Shown: positions 7,957 to 21,122, numbered from the stretch's first letter. The stretch is 64,000 nucleotides of DNA from Mesoplasma photuris ATCC 49581 (GCF_000702725.1 NZ_JNJI01000006.1:1-64000), one strand, 5' to 3'. The notes: generated from the letters alone by a model not told the origin. Numbers and translations are program-made.

Positions 7957-10560
7957 TTTTTTAATGATGACTTCTCTTGGTTTATTTCCTTGTCTTGGTC
8001 CAATAATTCCTTCTCTTTCCAATTCAAAAATAATACCAGCAGCACGTGCATCACCCAATTTAAATAAACCTTTAATTTGTGAAGCAGATACAACACCAAT
8101 CTCTAGAACATGAGTTTTAACAATGTCGTACATCGGATCTTTTTCAGTGGGTGCTCCAGGTCCAACACCAGATAAATTATTTTCAGAAAATTCTTCTGAG
8201 TAAAATGGTTCTTGTTGTTGAATTGTTCATGAAACAATATCTTCAATTTCTTTATCAGACATATATGCACCTTGCGCTCTGATCAAATCACTACCCCCTG
8301 GTGGAGAAAATAACATATCTCCTCTACCTAAAAGAGTTTCAGCTCCTGATGAATCTAAAATAGTTCTAGAATCTGTACCTGTTGTTACCATGAATGCAAT
8401 ACGAGTTGGAATGTTAGACTTAATTGTTCCCGTAAGAACATCAACAGATGGTCTTTGTGTAGCTACAATTAAATGAATTCCTGCAGCACGAGCCATTTGT
8501 GTAATTCTCATAATTGATTCTTCAACACCTTTTCGATCACCCGTCATCATTAAATCAGCAAGTTCATCAATAATAACAACAATGAAGGGTAATTTATTAT
8601 TTGGATTTTTCTCATTAAAACTAGCCATATTTTTAACGCCATTTTCAGTAAATAAAACATAACGTCTTTCCATTTCTGAAACAATCATTTTTAAAGAATT
8701 AGAAGCTTGTTTCATATCAGAAATTACTGGTGTTAGCATATGAGGAATTCCTGAATATCCTGAAAGTTCTACTTTTTTAGGGTCAATCATCAAAAATCTT
8801 ACTTCAATTGGTTTAGCTCTTAATAAAATTGAACAAATTAGTGTGTTGATCATTACGGATTTACCTGAACCAGTAGAACCAGCCACTAATAAGTGTGGCA
8901 TTTTATTTAATTCTGCTGTTAGAGGTTCTCCTAAAACATTTTTACCTAACACAAACAATAGTTTTTCATCTTTTTTAGAACTAGGAATAGATTCCATCAT
9001 TTCTCTCAAAGAAACTATCTCAGCACTTGGGTTGGCAATTTCAATACCTACTAGATTTTTTCCTTGAATAGGTGATTCAATACGAATTGTTTTTGAAGCT
9101 AAAGCCAGTTTCAAATCTTCTTCTAATTTAGTAATACTATTTACTCTAGTTCCAATATCAGGTTGAATTTCAAATTTAGTAACAGATGGTCCAATAATTG
9201 TATTTATAACGTTTGCCTTAACATTAAAATGATTAAATACTTCATTTATGGCATCAGCTTTTTCTTGAGCAATTTTTTTATTAGCAAGTTCTTTGTTTGG
9301 ATCTTTGTCAAATTTTTGTAGTAAATCGATTGATGGATTTTTATAATTTTTATTTATTTTTACAATTGGTTTTGGAGGTTCGACATATACAGTAGCATCT
9401 TTACCTTCATAAAGTTCATCAAAAAAATCATCATCTGATATTTCTTGTGTAAATTTAACTTGTTGCGAAGAATTTTTTTCAAATAAAGTTTCATTAGACG
9501 GAGTAACTTTTTTCAATTCTTTATCAACAAAAAATGTAGCTTCTTCTTCAAGTTCATTTAAATTAAATTTTTCCAATTGATTAACTGTCTCATCTTTTTC
9601 AAACGCAATAACCGGTGTTTCAACATTCGCAACTTCGATTTCTGTTTTTTTACCATAAAACGGTAGTTCAATAGTAATGTCTGATTCTTCAATTGCTTCA
9701 TCAAGTGCTTGCATATTATCAAAAACTTTCAAATCAGTTCACAAACTATTGTCTTTTTTAATTTGAATAACTTCTTCTTTATTAAGTTGATCAACATTGT
9801 TAATATTTTTATTAGGATTTTCTTTTGATTTTAATTTTAAAATTCTAATTTTCTTACCATGTCTTTTTGATTTAGGCTTAAAGAAATATAAAGCATCACC
9901 TGTAAGAATTCACATAGTATTAATTCCCATCAATATGACCATCAAAATAAATGAACCTGGAATTGATAAGTAAGCTGTTAAACCAGCTGTTAAAGTACCA
10001 ATTAATCCACCACCAGAGTAAGTGTTAAAATATCCACCACTCGTAATGAAATAATCAATTACTTTAAAGTTTTTTGCTGTTGTAAAAATAGCGTTGTTTT
10101 TTCATTCCTCAAAATAAATTCCAAAAGAATTTGTGAAAATATCTTTTTGTCATAATTCTTTAATTGAATACTCATTAAAAGTTCTTTGATTATGATAAAT
10201 ATCAATCATTAATGATATTGAAATCAATCAACATAATAAAACGAAAGTTGATATGATCATTGCAATCAATCTTTTCTTTAATTTAAACTTTACACCTGCA
10301 TAAATAACAATATCAACAAATAATAAAATTATATACATAGGGTATTTAAATCAACCAAAAATTAAATTGAAAATTACATCATCAAAAAATTGACCAACTA
10401 TAGTTATTCTTCCCATTGAAATAGCTGTAAAAAAGAATAAGAATAAACCTATTATAATTCAAGATATAGAATCCTGTTTTCTAGTTTTTTTATAAGTAGT
10501 GAAAGATTTAATTTTATCATCATTAAATTTTTCATTTGTAATTATTTTTTGATTTTCCAT
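7954..10560 (-). CDS. ftsK: DNA translocase FtsK/SpoIIIE
   Basis: This 868-residue septal DNA pump clears chromosome from the division site. The first about 210 residues contain several hydrophobic membrane segments, then a charged linker of about 200 residues. The motor follows with Walker A GSTGSGKS (561-568), Walker B (FIVVIIDELADLM) and the FtsK motif (LIVATQRPSVDVLTG). The C-terminal winged-helix gamma domain is intact (SQIKGLFKLG, GPRQGNKPREV), so it should read polarity sequences. It starts at an ATG with GGAGG. TGA codons encode Trp throughout the N-terminal part. Confidence 0.94.
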
Positions 10561-10641
10561 AAATCCTCCAATAATATTATTATACCTCTATTTTAATAAA
10601 TAGACTTTAAAAGTATTTTGATTGTAGCATATAAAAACATT

Positions 10642-10669
10642 AAAAAACCAACGAGTTAAATCGTCGGTT
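10642..10669 (-). terminator. terminator of the opp operon
   Basis: A 9-bp stem with one mismatch (10646-10654 with 10661-10669) has the oppA stop codon at the loop edge and a T-rich tract on the minus strand. Confidence 0.75.
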
Positions 10670-13403
10670 CATTAGGATCAGGTCTATCAGTTTGGTATGT
10701 AAAGTAATGAACTTTTTTATCTGGGTTATCAATTTGATCTTGATGTTCTTCTTTACGTTTAATAAATTGTTCATTAGTTAACAATCTTTCTGACATAAGA
10801 ACTCCAAATAATCTGTATTGACTAGCTCCAGATGGATAAGCAGCACGTGTAAATGGATCAGTGTATGAAAGATACATAGTCTCAGCATCACGTTGTGAAT
10901 AAGTTGGCAAAATAAATTGTCTATTTATTACAGCTTCTACTTCAGCAGCTGCGAAAGCTTTATATCTATCTGCTGGTGTACCAATCAAGTTTGCTGCTGA
11001 TACGTTTTGAGTATAATTATCAAGCGGTGCTAGTAAGTTATCGTTTAATATTCCAATTTGTTCTGAAGTCATTCCAGTAGTTTTTTGCGCTTTATATCGT
11101 AAAGTTGGTTCATCACCTCTTAGTTTGCTTTGATCATTGCTTATTGGTTCAATAACTTTTGTTAGTGCTTGATAGTTATTATATTCACCATTATAAATAA
11201 TTGTATGTAAAAAGTTATAAGGATCAGTATAATCCGGTGATCAACCACCTGTATATAAATCAAAGTTACCTTGCTCAGATTGTGTTCTATAAGAGGCAGC
11301 GTCTGTTGTAGTTTTTTCGATAATTTGAATAACTTGTTTTCCATCAGCATTAACCATTTTATTAAAATCATCAATCATGTTTTGAATTGATCTATTAATT
11401 GTTGTTTTAGTATTACCGTTAGTCAAAATTTCTAAAGTAATGCTTTTTTTACCTATCAATGCGTATAAATCATTCGCTACTTTTTCAGTTAAAATTGAAA
11501 TTTTTGCATTAACATTTTCTAAAGTTTCTACTTCAGGATTTGCCAATTTCTTAAATTCATTTTCAAGTTCAATATCTTGAGCAGTTTCTCCAAAGAAATG
11601 AGCTTGATCACCAATAATAATATCATCATTAAAACGATACATATCATAACCGTCTCTAATAATACTTTCTTCATTTACTTTAGTTTCAGGTTGGGTTTCA
11701 TTTGAAGTGAATACTTTATTGTATGTTTCACCAATATCATCTAAAGCATAATCACGTTTATTATTATCATCTCCATAAGGGATAAATCCTTCAGAAGTAT
11801 AAGTATTTCTCACCAATTTTGATGTTCTATTACCTAATTTATCTACTTCATTAGATTCACCATCCATAGCTTTTGAATAGAAACTGGCTAGGTGAGATCT
11901 ATTCATTACATAACCGATTAACTTACGAACAGAAGTTAAGTGTAATGCTTTAGATTCGGGTGTTCAAGTACCTTTATCATCAAGTCTACCAAAGTTATAC
12001 ATTAAGAATCATGTTCCTGAGTTTGGTTTTTTAACTGGGTGTGTTCCTTCAAAAGCAGGATTTTGAATGTCTGATCCTACATAACGATTTCAACCAGAAG
12101 AGTCAGTTGGTGATAATTCAACTTCACTTATATCTCCTGCTTCAAATAATAATCTAGGTTTAGAAACATCAGCACTACCCATGTAGTAATAAATTTGTTT
12201 TTTAATAGAATTTTCTTCTTCGAAATATTTTTCTTCATAATAGTATGGATTTTGAGATAATTCAATTTTTCTTGTTGGAGCATAACTATCAATAACATAT
12301 GCTCCTGAATATCAAATGTTATCTGGACTTTCACCATAATGATAACTTGATGAACCAGCTTTGTTATAATCTACAGCTTTTGGAGGAACTGGTGCTCATG
12401 TATTGAAAGCAGCAATTGATTCAAAATAAGGTGAAGGGTTTTGTAATGCCATACGAAGTGTATAACCATTTTCGGCAGCTTTAATTACTTTACCTTCTGA
12501 TTTAGCTCTATTAATATATGCATTATACATGTTTTCATCAGTTTCACCTGTTGATTCAATTTTTTTATCTTCAATTAGAGATTGTAATCAAGTTTGAGAT
12601 TTACTTGTTAATTTATAACCAACAATTGTTTTATCTTCGACTACAGTTGTTTCTGTTGTTCAATCTAATTCATCAGGAGTTTTGATTTCGATATTTCCTC
12701 TTTTTGAAATATCAACACTTTCATCAACATACATATTAAAGTAAGCGATTGCAACATCAATTGCTTTTGTAGAAATAACACGTTGCATATCTTGAGTTAT
12801 ATTAGAATTTTTTGAATCATAACTTTTATCAAATAATTCCGGAGTTCCAATGATCAGTTTATCGATAAAATCAACAAGTTGTACTCCACCAAGAATTACT
12901 GAAGATCAAGCTGCTGTTGCAGCAGAAAGGTTATTTGGATTAAAAATAAATCTATAAGCATCTAACATTCCATCTGTACCAATTTCATGTTGTTTTATAT
13001 AATCACCTTTAGGATCGTTTTTACCAGTTCATACCGCAGGATTTATTTTGATACCTTCAGAATTTAATTTGCTAGCCAGTTCACTGGTTTTCATATCAAA
13101 TTCTCAAACAAGTTTTTCAGAATCTCAGTTTCAATCATAAGCTAAAGAACCTTCGAATTCATTATATCTATTAGGTGTTAAAAGAGTATCTTGTAACTGA
13201 GTCAAAATAATAGCATCTTCAGCTTGTTGAGTTGATAAATGTGATCAAGTAGTCATAGGAAATTTGAAAGTTCCTTTGAATACTGATGTATCAATCGAAC
13301 GATTCATTAGTTTAGTCTTAGTAACTGGACCACAAGCTACAACAGTCATTGTAGATGATGCAATTACACCAAAAGCCATTAATGTCGATAGTAGTTTTTT
13401 CAT
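10656..13403 (-). CDS. oppA: oligopeptide-binding lipoprotein OppA
   Basis: This 915-residue surface lipoprotein should capture peptides for the OppBCDF permease. The N-terminus is a lipoprotein signal (MKKLLSTLMAFGVIA then the lipobox VVAC), with lipidation at Cys24. The size, much larger than the 540-residue OppA of Bacillus, is usual for mollicute OppA. The family call rests on operon position, lipobox and extracytoplasmic composition rather than on strong motifs. It lies 17 bases after oppF with an AAGGAG site, as the last gene of the operon. Confidence 0.85.
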
Positions 13404-13420
13404 AATACTCTTTCTCCTTT

Positions 13421-15286
13421 TTATTTATTATTTTTTAAATATTGATTATATTGTTTTTTGTAATTTTTTAATTCACGTTCATTTGCATAAACATAGTGAC
13501 CATTTTTAACTTCAACTCATTGAGGGAAGTCTGTAATATAATCTGCATGTTCAATTTCTGGTTGATACTTATAATGTACTTTATTACGTTCTTGTTCCGG
13601 ATCTGGTAATGGAACTGCGCTTAATAATGATTTTGTATATGGGTGTAATGGATTAAAGAATAATTCATCAGCTTCTGCTAATTCCACAATATCACCACGA
13701 TAAATAACAGCAATTCTATTAGCCACAAATCTAACAACTGATAGATCGTGAGCAATAAAAATATATGTTAAATCAAATTCTTTTTGGAATTTTGCTAGTA
13801 AATTCATAACTTGAGCTCTAATTGAAACGTCAAGTGCTGAAATTGGTTCATCCGCTACTATGAAACTTGGTTTCATAATCAATGCACGAGCAATACCAAT
13901 ACGTTGTCTTTGACCACCTGAGAATTCATGTGGATATCTTGATAAATGTTCTGGTAACATACCAACAGTTGTTAACAATTCTAATATTAGGAATTTTTTA
14001 ACTTTATAATCATCAAGTTTTTTCAAAGTAATGTGTTTTGATTCATCTTCTTCATTTGCGTTAAATCAATCAACATAAACTTGTCTAGTTTCGTCATTTT
14101 TATAAATTTCTGGGAAGTTATCTAAACCTTCTGCAATAATTTGTTCAACTGCCATACGATCATTTAATGATGAAGCAGGGTCTTGGAAAATCATTTGCAT
14201 TTGTTTTTTTAGATTATGCTTATCTTTTTTATTTGGTAATTTAAAGTTGTCAGATTTATTAACTTGTTTTTGAACATTTGGATATTCCATTAGTTTTAAA
14301 ATATTATTGAATTCTTCAACTAATAAAATATTATTTCTTGTTTTATTTTTTTCAATTTGAAAATTAATTGAAGAAATACGTTTTCTTTTTGCTTTACCAT
14401 CAACTGATAAATCAATATTAAAATTATGTTTTTTAATAGCCATTTCTAACAATGTAGAAATAGACTTATGATATCTAACTACTTCTTCAACTTTTGATCC
14501 CATATCATTAAAGAATTTTTTAACTGAAGTATATTCTCCTTTTTTCAAATTTTCACGAATTTCTTTCATTTCTTGAATGTTTTGATGAATATTATTTTCT
14601 AAATCCTTAATTCCAATTACAAATTCATACGCTTCTTTTTGATATTTAACGATTGCAGTTTCTAAATCGACATTTACATCTGCATAATCAGAAATTCTAT
14701 CAACGAATCTGATTGTTTTTTGTTGTAAACGAATTACTTTTAATAATCTTTTAAGATTATCTTCAATTGCTTCGTTGATGTATTCAAGGTTGATATCTTT
14801 TTTAACTTTGATTATTTTAGTATCTTTTAAATTTACACCTTCAGCAATTTTACGATCAACACCATCAGTATATGGTTTAACTTCACCTGTTTTAAATTCA
14901 TAATACATTGATTCAATGTATTTATAATAAATACGTTTGAATTCAGCAATATACTCGTTTAAACGAACAGTTGTAGTGTTTTGATTCATTTGCATAATTT
15001 TTAAATTACGTTTAATTTTTAAATTTAATTCGTGTAAATTAGGTGGTGCACCATAAGCAACACGACTATTAAAGTAAATTGTTCCATCACTGATTGGTTG
15101 AATTCCCATAACAGCACGTCCAACAGTAGTTTTACCTGATCCAGATTCTCCTACTAAACCAAAAGTTTCCCCTTTGAATACATCAAAAGTCACACCTTTA
15201 ACAGCTTTAACAGCTTTTTTACCTGTTCCAAATTCAATGACTAAGTCACGAACTTGAACAATTGCTTCTTTTTGTTCTTTTTTCAT
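13421..15286 (-). CDS. oppF: oligopeptide ABC transporter ATPase OppF
   Basis: OppF (621 residues) is the second ATP-binding subunit of the peptide importer. Walker A is GESGSGKT (46-53), the Q-loop is [10 protein letters not shown] (Gln368), the signature is [16 protein letters not shown] and Walker B is [13 protein letters not shown], followed by the His switch (FIAHDLSV). About 260 residues of charged, predicted helical sequence are inserted between Walker A and the Q-loop, where ordinary OppF has about 60. Such enlarged Opp ATPases are known from mollicutes. The start lies 3 bases after the oppD stop. Confidence 0.93.
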
Positions 15287-15289
15287 AAC

Positions 15290-16849
15290 TTATTCACCTA
15301 CCTTATGTTGCTCAACAGCTTCTTTAAGCTTACTTAATTGTTTAGGTTTTGAAACTTTAGGAGCACGTGGATCAAGAAGTCAAGTTCTAGCTCCATGTGT
15401 TTCATTTATTTCAAACATTGGAGGTGTTATTTGATAATCAAGCGCTAATGCGAATTGATTTCTTGGTGCAAATGCATCACCATTAATTTCATTAAATAAA
15501 GAAGGTGGTGTTCCTGAAATTGAAAATAACTCTTCTCCTTTAATACCTAATTGAGGTAAAGCAGATAATAATGCTCATGTATATGGATGTCTTGGATCAA
15601 AGAATATATCATTTGTTGTTCCATATTCAATAATTTGACCAGCATATACTACCGCTACACGATCAGCAATATTAGCCACAACTCCTAAATCGTGAGTAAT
15701 AAAAATAACTGTAAATTTGTATTCTTCTTTTAATTCTTTAATTAAGTCTAAGATTTGTGCTTGAATTGTAACATCTAAAGCTGTTGTTGGTTCATCACAA
15801 ATCAAAATCTTAGGTTTACATGCTAATGCAATAGCAATAACCACACGTTGACGCATACCACCTGAATATTTACCAGGAATATCTTTATAACGATTTTCTG
15901 CGTTTGGAATACCTACTTTTTCCATTAATTTGATTGCTTCAATTTTAGCTTCTGCACGTGACATGTTTTGGTGATCACGTAATACTTCTGAAATTTGGTA
16001 ACCAACTGATAGTAGTGGGTTTAAAGATGTCATAGGGTCTTGGAAAATTGTAGCAATTGTTCCACCACGTAATTTTTTAAGACTTTTATTAGCTTTAATT
16101 TTGTTTATAAAAGGTGAACCTGCTTGGAATTCTCAAATTTCTCTTAATAAAGATATTTGTTCACTTTCAGGAACTCTATTTTCCTTCAAATCTTGTAATA
16201 TGATTTGTAAATATGTTTCAAATTCTGTTAAAAATTCTTCATTTTTTAAATAATTTAAAACTGAATTTATTTCAGATTTTTTAATTTTCTTTAAGTTTTT
16301 ATTATTAATTAATTGTTTAACTATTGAAGAAACTTTTAATCTTGTACGTTTTGATAAACGATTAAATGAAGCCATTTCACGATAAGCATCTTCGATAATA
16401 TCGTTTTGTTTTTCTAATTGAATTTGGTTTTCTTTAAGATTAATTCCAGCTTCAATTTCTTTATTAATAATTCCGATTGCAGTTTTAGCATCTTTAATTC
16501 TTGAAAAGTTATATTTTTTAATTGCTTTACGAGATTCTTTTGAAAGTGCTCCTTTATGGAATTTGATTAAATCCACTTCAGATCTAAAAGCTGATTCTTC
16601 ATTATTAATTGTATCTTGATTTGGATAATACATAATTGAACCACTGGCAATATATCCGTTTGATTCAATCATATTTGTTAAAGTTTTAGTTAAAACTGAT
16701 TTTCCAGAACCTGATTCACCAACAATAGCTACAGTTTCTCCATCATATATATCGAATGTAACATTACGGATTGATGTTAGCATTTTTGAACGCACTCTAA
16801 ATTTAACGACAATATCTTTTAAAGATAAAATTTTGTTTTTGTTTTCCAT
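15290..16849 (-). CDS. oppD: oligopeptide ABC transporter ATPase OppD
   Basis: OppD (519 residues) is the first ATP-binding subunit of the peptide importer. Walker A is GESGSGKS (44-51), the Q-loop is IFQDPMTSLNPL (Gln270), the signature is KYSGGMRQRVVIAIAL and Walker B is ILICDEPTTALDV, with His switch ITHDLGV. As in OppF, a charged helical insertion (about 165 residues, 75-240) separates Walker A from the Q-loop. Its C-terminal part has the proline-rich region typical of Opp/Dpp ATPases. A GGAGG site precedes the ATG. Sits between oppC and oppF. Confidence 0.93.
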
Positions 16850-16865
16850 AATGTCCTCCTGTTAA

Positions 16866-17864
16866 TTATCTATGGTTTTTTGGATCTAATGAGTCAGCAA
16901 ATACTTTTGCTACTACGAAGAAAATAATTGATACAATGGTTGTTAATACAATAGGAATAATGATTAAATGTGGGAAGTCTTGTCACAATGTACCAGCCAT
17001 AATTTCATTTAATATTTGACCAAGTGAGGTTTGTTTACGTCCAGTAACAAATCCAAATCCTAGGAATGTTAATGAAGCATCAATTGAAATTGCATTCGGA
17101 ATAGCAAATGCTCCCGCTTGAACAATTACTGGTAAAATTCTTGGCATAATATTTTTTGAAATAATTCTTCCTGATGAAGAACCTAAACTTACAGAAGCAG
17201 TATTATAGTCAGTATTTTTTACTAACATAATTTGCACCCTAACCGTACTTGCGATTGCAATTCACGCTTGTAGTGATACCCCAAAAATTATTGGTCAATA
17301 TCCTATGTCAAAAATAAATATAATGAATAATAATAAAATTAATTGCGGAACTAAAGTTAATAAGTTTGTTATTTGTACAAAGAATAAATCAGTTTTTTTG
17401 AAATATCCTCAAATTGAACCTAATAAAATACCTACAAACAATTGGATTGCTGCTAATAAGAATGAGAATAATAGTGTTGTTCGCATTCCTGCTCAAACTT
17501 TAATTCAAAGGTCTTCACCTTGTGTTCCCAATCCAAATAAGAAATCTCATGTTGGTGCCATTGGACTACCATCAATTATTACTGTTCCGTCACCTCATGG
17601 ATTTGGTTTAATCAATGGAGTCGCTTCGTGACCGATCGGAACAATTAATGATAATAAGATGAAAGCAATCAATATTGAAATTGCGATAATAAATATTGGA
17701 GATTTAATTAATAATTTTCCAACCGATCTTCAATAACTATACTGTTTTGTCTTTAACTGCTCACTTTCCTCTTCTTTAGCTCCAACCAAAGTGAAAAGAG
17801 ATTGATCTATTTCATCAAAATTTATTTTATTTTTACGCTGAAAGTCGTCTTTATCAATTTTCAT
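16866..17864 (-). CDS. oppC: oligopeptide permease subunit OppC
   Basis: OppC (332 residues) is one of two membrane subunits of the peptide channel. It has a cytoplasmic N-terminal region of about 50 residues, then about six membrane segments. The transmembrane-core motif is VQAWIAIASTVR-like, followed by the coupling-loop region ASVSLGSSSGRIISKNIMPRI and the C-terminal DASLTFLGFG typical of OppC. A GAGGAGAA site precedes the start. Translation is interrupted in code 11 by several TGA Trp codons only. Confidence 0.92.
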
Positions 17865-17882
17865 AAATCATTCTCCTCTTTT

Positions 17883-19226
17883 CTATTTTTTACCTAAACT
17901 TACCCTTGGATCCATTCAAACCATCATCAGGTCAGAAATTAATGTAGCAAATATTTTGATAAATGCTGCAAATGATATATATCCTAAAATAACGAATGAA
18001 TCTTTTTCTCCAGAAATTGCTTTAACAATGAATGGACTCATTCCCGGAATTTGTCATTGTTGTTCTGTTAAGATTGATGCTCCGAACAATGTAACAGCTA
18101 AATCAATTGGGAATTGTCTTAAAATTCTAATTCCAGCATTTCTAAAAATGTGGATGTAGTAAACTTTTGTTTCTCCCATACCTTTAGCGTATGCAAATTT
18201 AGTATAATCAGCTGTCATTTCATCGATTACATAACGTCTAGTTAAAATTACTGTCGATGGTGTCATCATTGTGACTAATGCGACCACTGGTCAAAATTTA
18301 GTTCAGAATGAACCAGATTCGAACATAGCCGAATGACCAAATGCGGAAATACTTAATAAGTAGAAACCAATAATGATTACAATACCAGGAACTGCTACTA
18401 ATAAAATATTTGTACCATTGATTATATTATCTGATGTTTTACCCTTACGTTTTGCTGCTTGGATACCTAATGGTAAACCAATCATGTAAGAAATAATTAC
18501 TGAAACTGATCCAAATGCAAATGAATATGGAATAGCTTCATTAAATAATGTCATAATTTCTGTTTGACCAGGTTGTCCAATTGATTTAGATGAAACAACA
18601 CCTAAATGTACTCAAACTCTTTTTGAAGTTACATTTTCTGTAATATTACCTCAATCCAGTTCTGGATTTGCTTTAACAACATCAGCTCATACAAATGAGT
18701 GAATTGTTGAATAGGGATTTGTATCAATTATTGCTGAAAATTCAAATTCTTGACCTGTAACAATGTATTTAGGAATAAATGGAGTTAGGTTTCTTAAGTA
18801 AGTTAATAATCTTTCTCCAACTGAACCATAAACACCAAATAATTTCATACGCTCTGCTAGATATTCATTATATTTATCTGATCCAACTTCTCCTAAACCA
18901 AGTTTATTTCAGTAATCGGGCATATACTGATTAACATCGGTTACAGCATTAACAATTAAGAATAGTGCAATAATAGCAAATAATAAAGTTGCAAATCCAT
19001 AAACAATACGTTTAAATGAATATCCGATTAAAGGATGTTGTCTAAAGAATCTTGACATATCGGCTGATATATCATCGAATTTATATTTTGCAGCTGTTAA
19101 TCAAGTAGATTCACCATAAATTAATTCTTCATCCAAAGAATAATTTACTGATTCAATATCAATATTATTAGAATTTGATTTGTTTTTAATAGTGAATTCA
19201 CTTGTTTTATTATCTTTGTTAATCAT
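17883..19226 (-). CDS. oppB: oligopeptide permease subunit OppB
   Basis: OppB (447 residues) is the other membrane subunit of the peptide channel and the first gene of oppBCDFA. A soluble N-terminal part of about 65 residues, rich in Asn/Ser/Asp, precedes the first membrane segment. A long extracytoplasmic part follows, then the conserved core (IPYSFAFGSVSVIISYMIGLPLGI; DYTKFAYAKGMG; HIFRNAGIRIL). The usual OppB has about 310 residues, so both the N-terminal extension and the loop are enlarged. The start is set at 19226 by an AAAGGAA site. A start at 19292 would add 22 residues without one. Confidence 0.92.
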
Positions 19227-19318
19227 ATTTTTGAGTTCCTTTCGAATTTTATATAAAAATAATAAATATCCTATTTCAGATATTTTTTTCAATTAAAAAT
19301 AATATTTAAATTAGATAA

Positions 19319-19396
19319 TTATGCTAATTTATAGTTTGTCAGTCAGATAAGGCGAGCAAAAGAGTTATGAACTTTTATAAAGTTTTGATTACGCAT
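19319..19396 (-). CDS. possible leader peptide upstream of oppB
   Basis: This is a 25-codon ORF in the oppB 5' region, out of frame with oppB and ending 92 bases before it. It starts with ATG, has a good Shine-Dalgarno stretch (AGAAAGGATGAG) at the right distance, and contains one TGA Trp codon (LIWLTN). The peptide is basic and has no recognised motif. It may be a translated leader that controls the opp operon, or a chance ORF. Nothing in the sequence decides this. Confidence 0.4.
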
Positions 19397-19535
19397 AACC
19401 ACTCATCCTTTCTGTATTAAATTGTTATATATTGTTATAAATATACCTTATTTCAAATAACATTTAAAGTTTTTATTTAAAAAAGTTTAAATTTCTATCA
19501 CATTATGTTTATCATTTAAATATATAGAGGTACGT
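19397..19535. promoter_or_regulatory. divergent promoter region, opp operon / membrane protein
   Basis: The 309-base gap between oppB and the plus-strand gene at 19536 is the longest interval without a firm gene. Its upper half is almost pure A/T with a repeated TTGTTATA element (19423-19440) and several -10-like hexamers facing both ways, but I cannot choose a unique start site. The lower half holds the possible leader ORF. Confidence 0.4.
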
Positions 19536-20033
19536 ATGGATAATAAAAAGCCAACATTGAAAGATTTAAGAGAATCTCAAAAAAAAGTCTATAAACAAGA
19601 AGTGGCAGAAGCTCTTGATTCAACTTATTCTGGATTAGGTTTTAATGCAAAAATACTAGATTATCGTAAGACTAAGAAAATGAAATGATGATCTTGACTG
19701 ATTGCTTTAGGAGCATCAATAGTCGCAACAGGTTTTAGTTTTTTGATGGGTTATGCATTCAGAAGTAATATCAATATTAATGTTGGGGTCGATTCATATT
19801 ATGGTGCAGCCGGATGAACGGCATTATCAATTATTGTAGCTTTGGTTTTGGCTTACATGATAATTAGTTATATTAGGAATAAAAAGGCTGAAAAACATTT
19901 TAATGATAAAAGAAGACGTTACCAAAGAACATTGACACAGTGAGAAGCGAAAGTTTTTCTTGCTAAAAAAATAATTTTTTTAACTATTTTATTAATGGTT
20001 GCTCCAACTGTTTGTTTTATGGTTTTATTATAA
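19536..20033 (+). CDS. membrane protein of unknown function
   Basis: This 165-residue protein is not recognised. A charged N-terminal region of about 50 residues is followed by two membrane segments (about 55-75 and 95-115), a basic cytoplasmic loop (HFNDKRRRYQR) and a third segment at the C-terminus (IIFLTILLMVAPTVCFMVLL). A GAGG site lies 6 bases upstream of the ATG. Five TGA codons encode Trp, two of them adjacent (KWWSW). It is divergent from the opp operon and convergent with the YwaF-like gene. The topology gives no functional clue. Confidence 0.8.
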
Positions 20034-20039
20034 ATAATG

Positions 20040-20066
20040 AAAGGATCACAATTATTGTGATCCTTT
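20040..20066. terminator. bidirectional terminator
   Basis: A perfect 12-bp stem (20040-20051 with 20055-20066) has a 3-base loop. The TAA stop codon of the minus-strand gene is exactly the loop, so the hairpin serves both convergent genes and encodes the last residues of one. Confidence 0.9.
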
Positions 20067-21122
20067 ATTTTGTCTTCTTTTTTCTCATCTTTGATCAGCT
20101 TCGCTACATTTTCTAGAAAAATCTTCTCGCTTAATTTCAATTGTTTGGGCATTTTTAGCTTGATATTTAGCTATTAAGCTAAATCTTTCTAACTCAAATT
20201 CAGAAACAAGTTTCCTAAAATCTCGAGCCAGTGTTAATCGATATTCTGATTTAATATTTCCATTTTTAATATATAAAGGTCTGAAAATATATAATAGCAT
20301 GAATATTCCAAATACCGCTATTGGTCCTATCAAGAAATTTAATAAAAAGTATTGTGCTCACATCGGTAAATAACCAAAACCAGTATTGTTAAATACATCT
20401 CTGAAAATGAATGCCGGGTATCCCATTTGTTCACCATTTAAATTTCAAGCTCATTGATCTAATTCATCAATTGGTTCAACAGCAAATAATAAATTTCATA
20501 CCATTACAAATGTTGAAAATATTCACGCAAATGAAAATGATCTAATTAAGTATTGTTTATTTCATTCAAACTTAATTATTCCAAACATATATGGATAAAC
20601 ATAAGCCATTATAGATAATCAATGTCCGTAATAAAATTGTCAATATCTAACTGAATTAAAGTCCATATCAAATCCACCTTTAGATGGAACTATCATAACC
20701 ATGACTGGTCCGATAAGAGCTAAAGTTAATGTTGAATCGAATAATCTTTTTGTTGCATTAGGAAATAAGCAAATCAATACTCCACATCAAGCAACCAAAT
20801 TACATACTTCCATGTAAAAAACGTTATTTAATATCAACAAGTTAAAACGCTCCTGGTCTCAGGTTCCTGATTCAGTTGTAAAATCGTAATCAACCACTTG
20901 TTTAATTCTAACAACATATCAATAAATTTGTGAAACTATTAAAATTATAGCAATTGGATATCTAACATATGCCCCATTATTTTTTTGAGCAGTTTTTGCT
21001 CAAAAATCTTTAAACACAAATAGCACCACTATTGAACTAATAAAAACAAATAAACCAAGAAAATATCCTCATGGATTATTATTTACAAAGTCAAATAAAT
21101 TTCCTTCTTCTGCAAAAAACAT
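20052..21122 (-). CDS. YwaF/TMEM164-like integral membrane protein
   Basis: This 356-residue protein has about seven membrane segments. The central part (FYMEVCNLVAWCGVLICLFPN and later RYWQFYYGHWLSIMAYVY) resembles the YwaF family (TIGR02206), where a conserved Cys-Asn and a later His are found. The function of that family is not established. A charged C-terminal tail of about 90 residues (KREDFSRKCSEADQRWEKRRQ) is longer than in typical members. The start at 21122 follows an AAAGGAT site. The last three residues lie inside the terminator stem. Confidence 0.65.
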
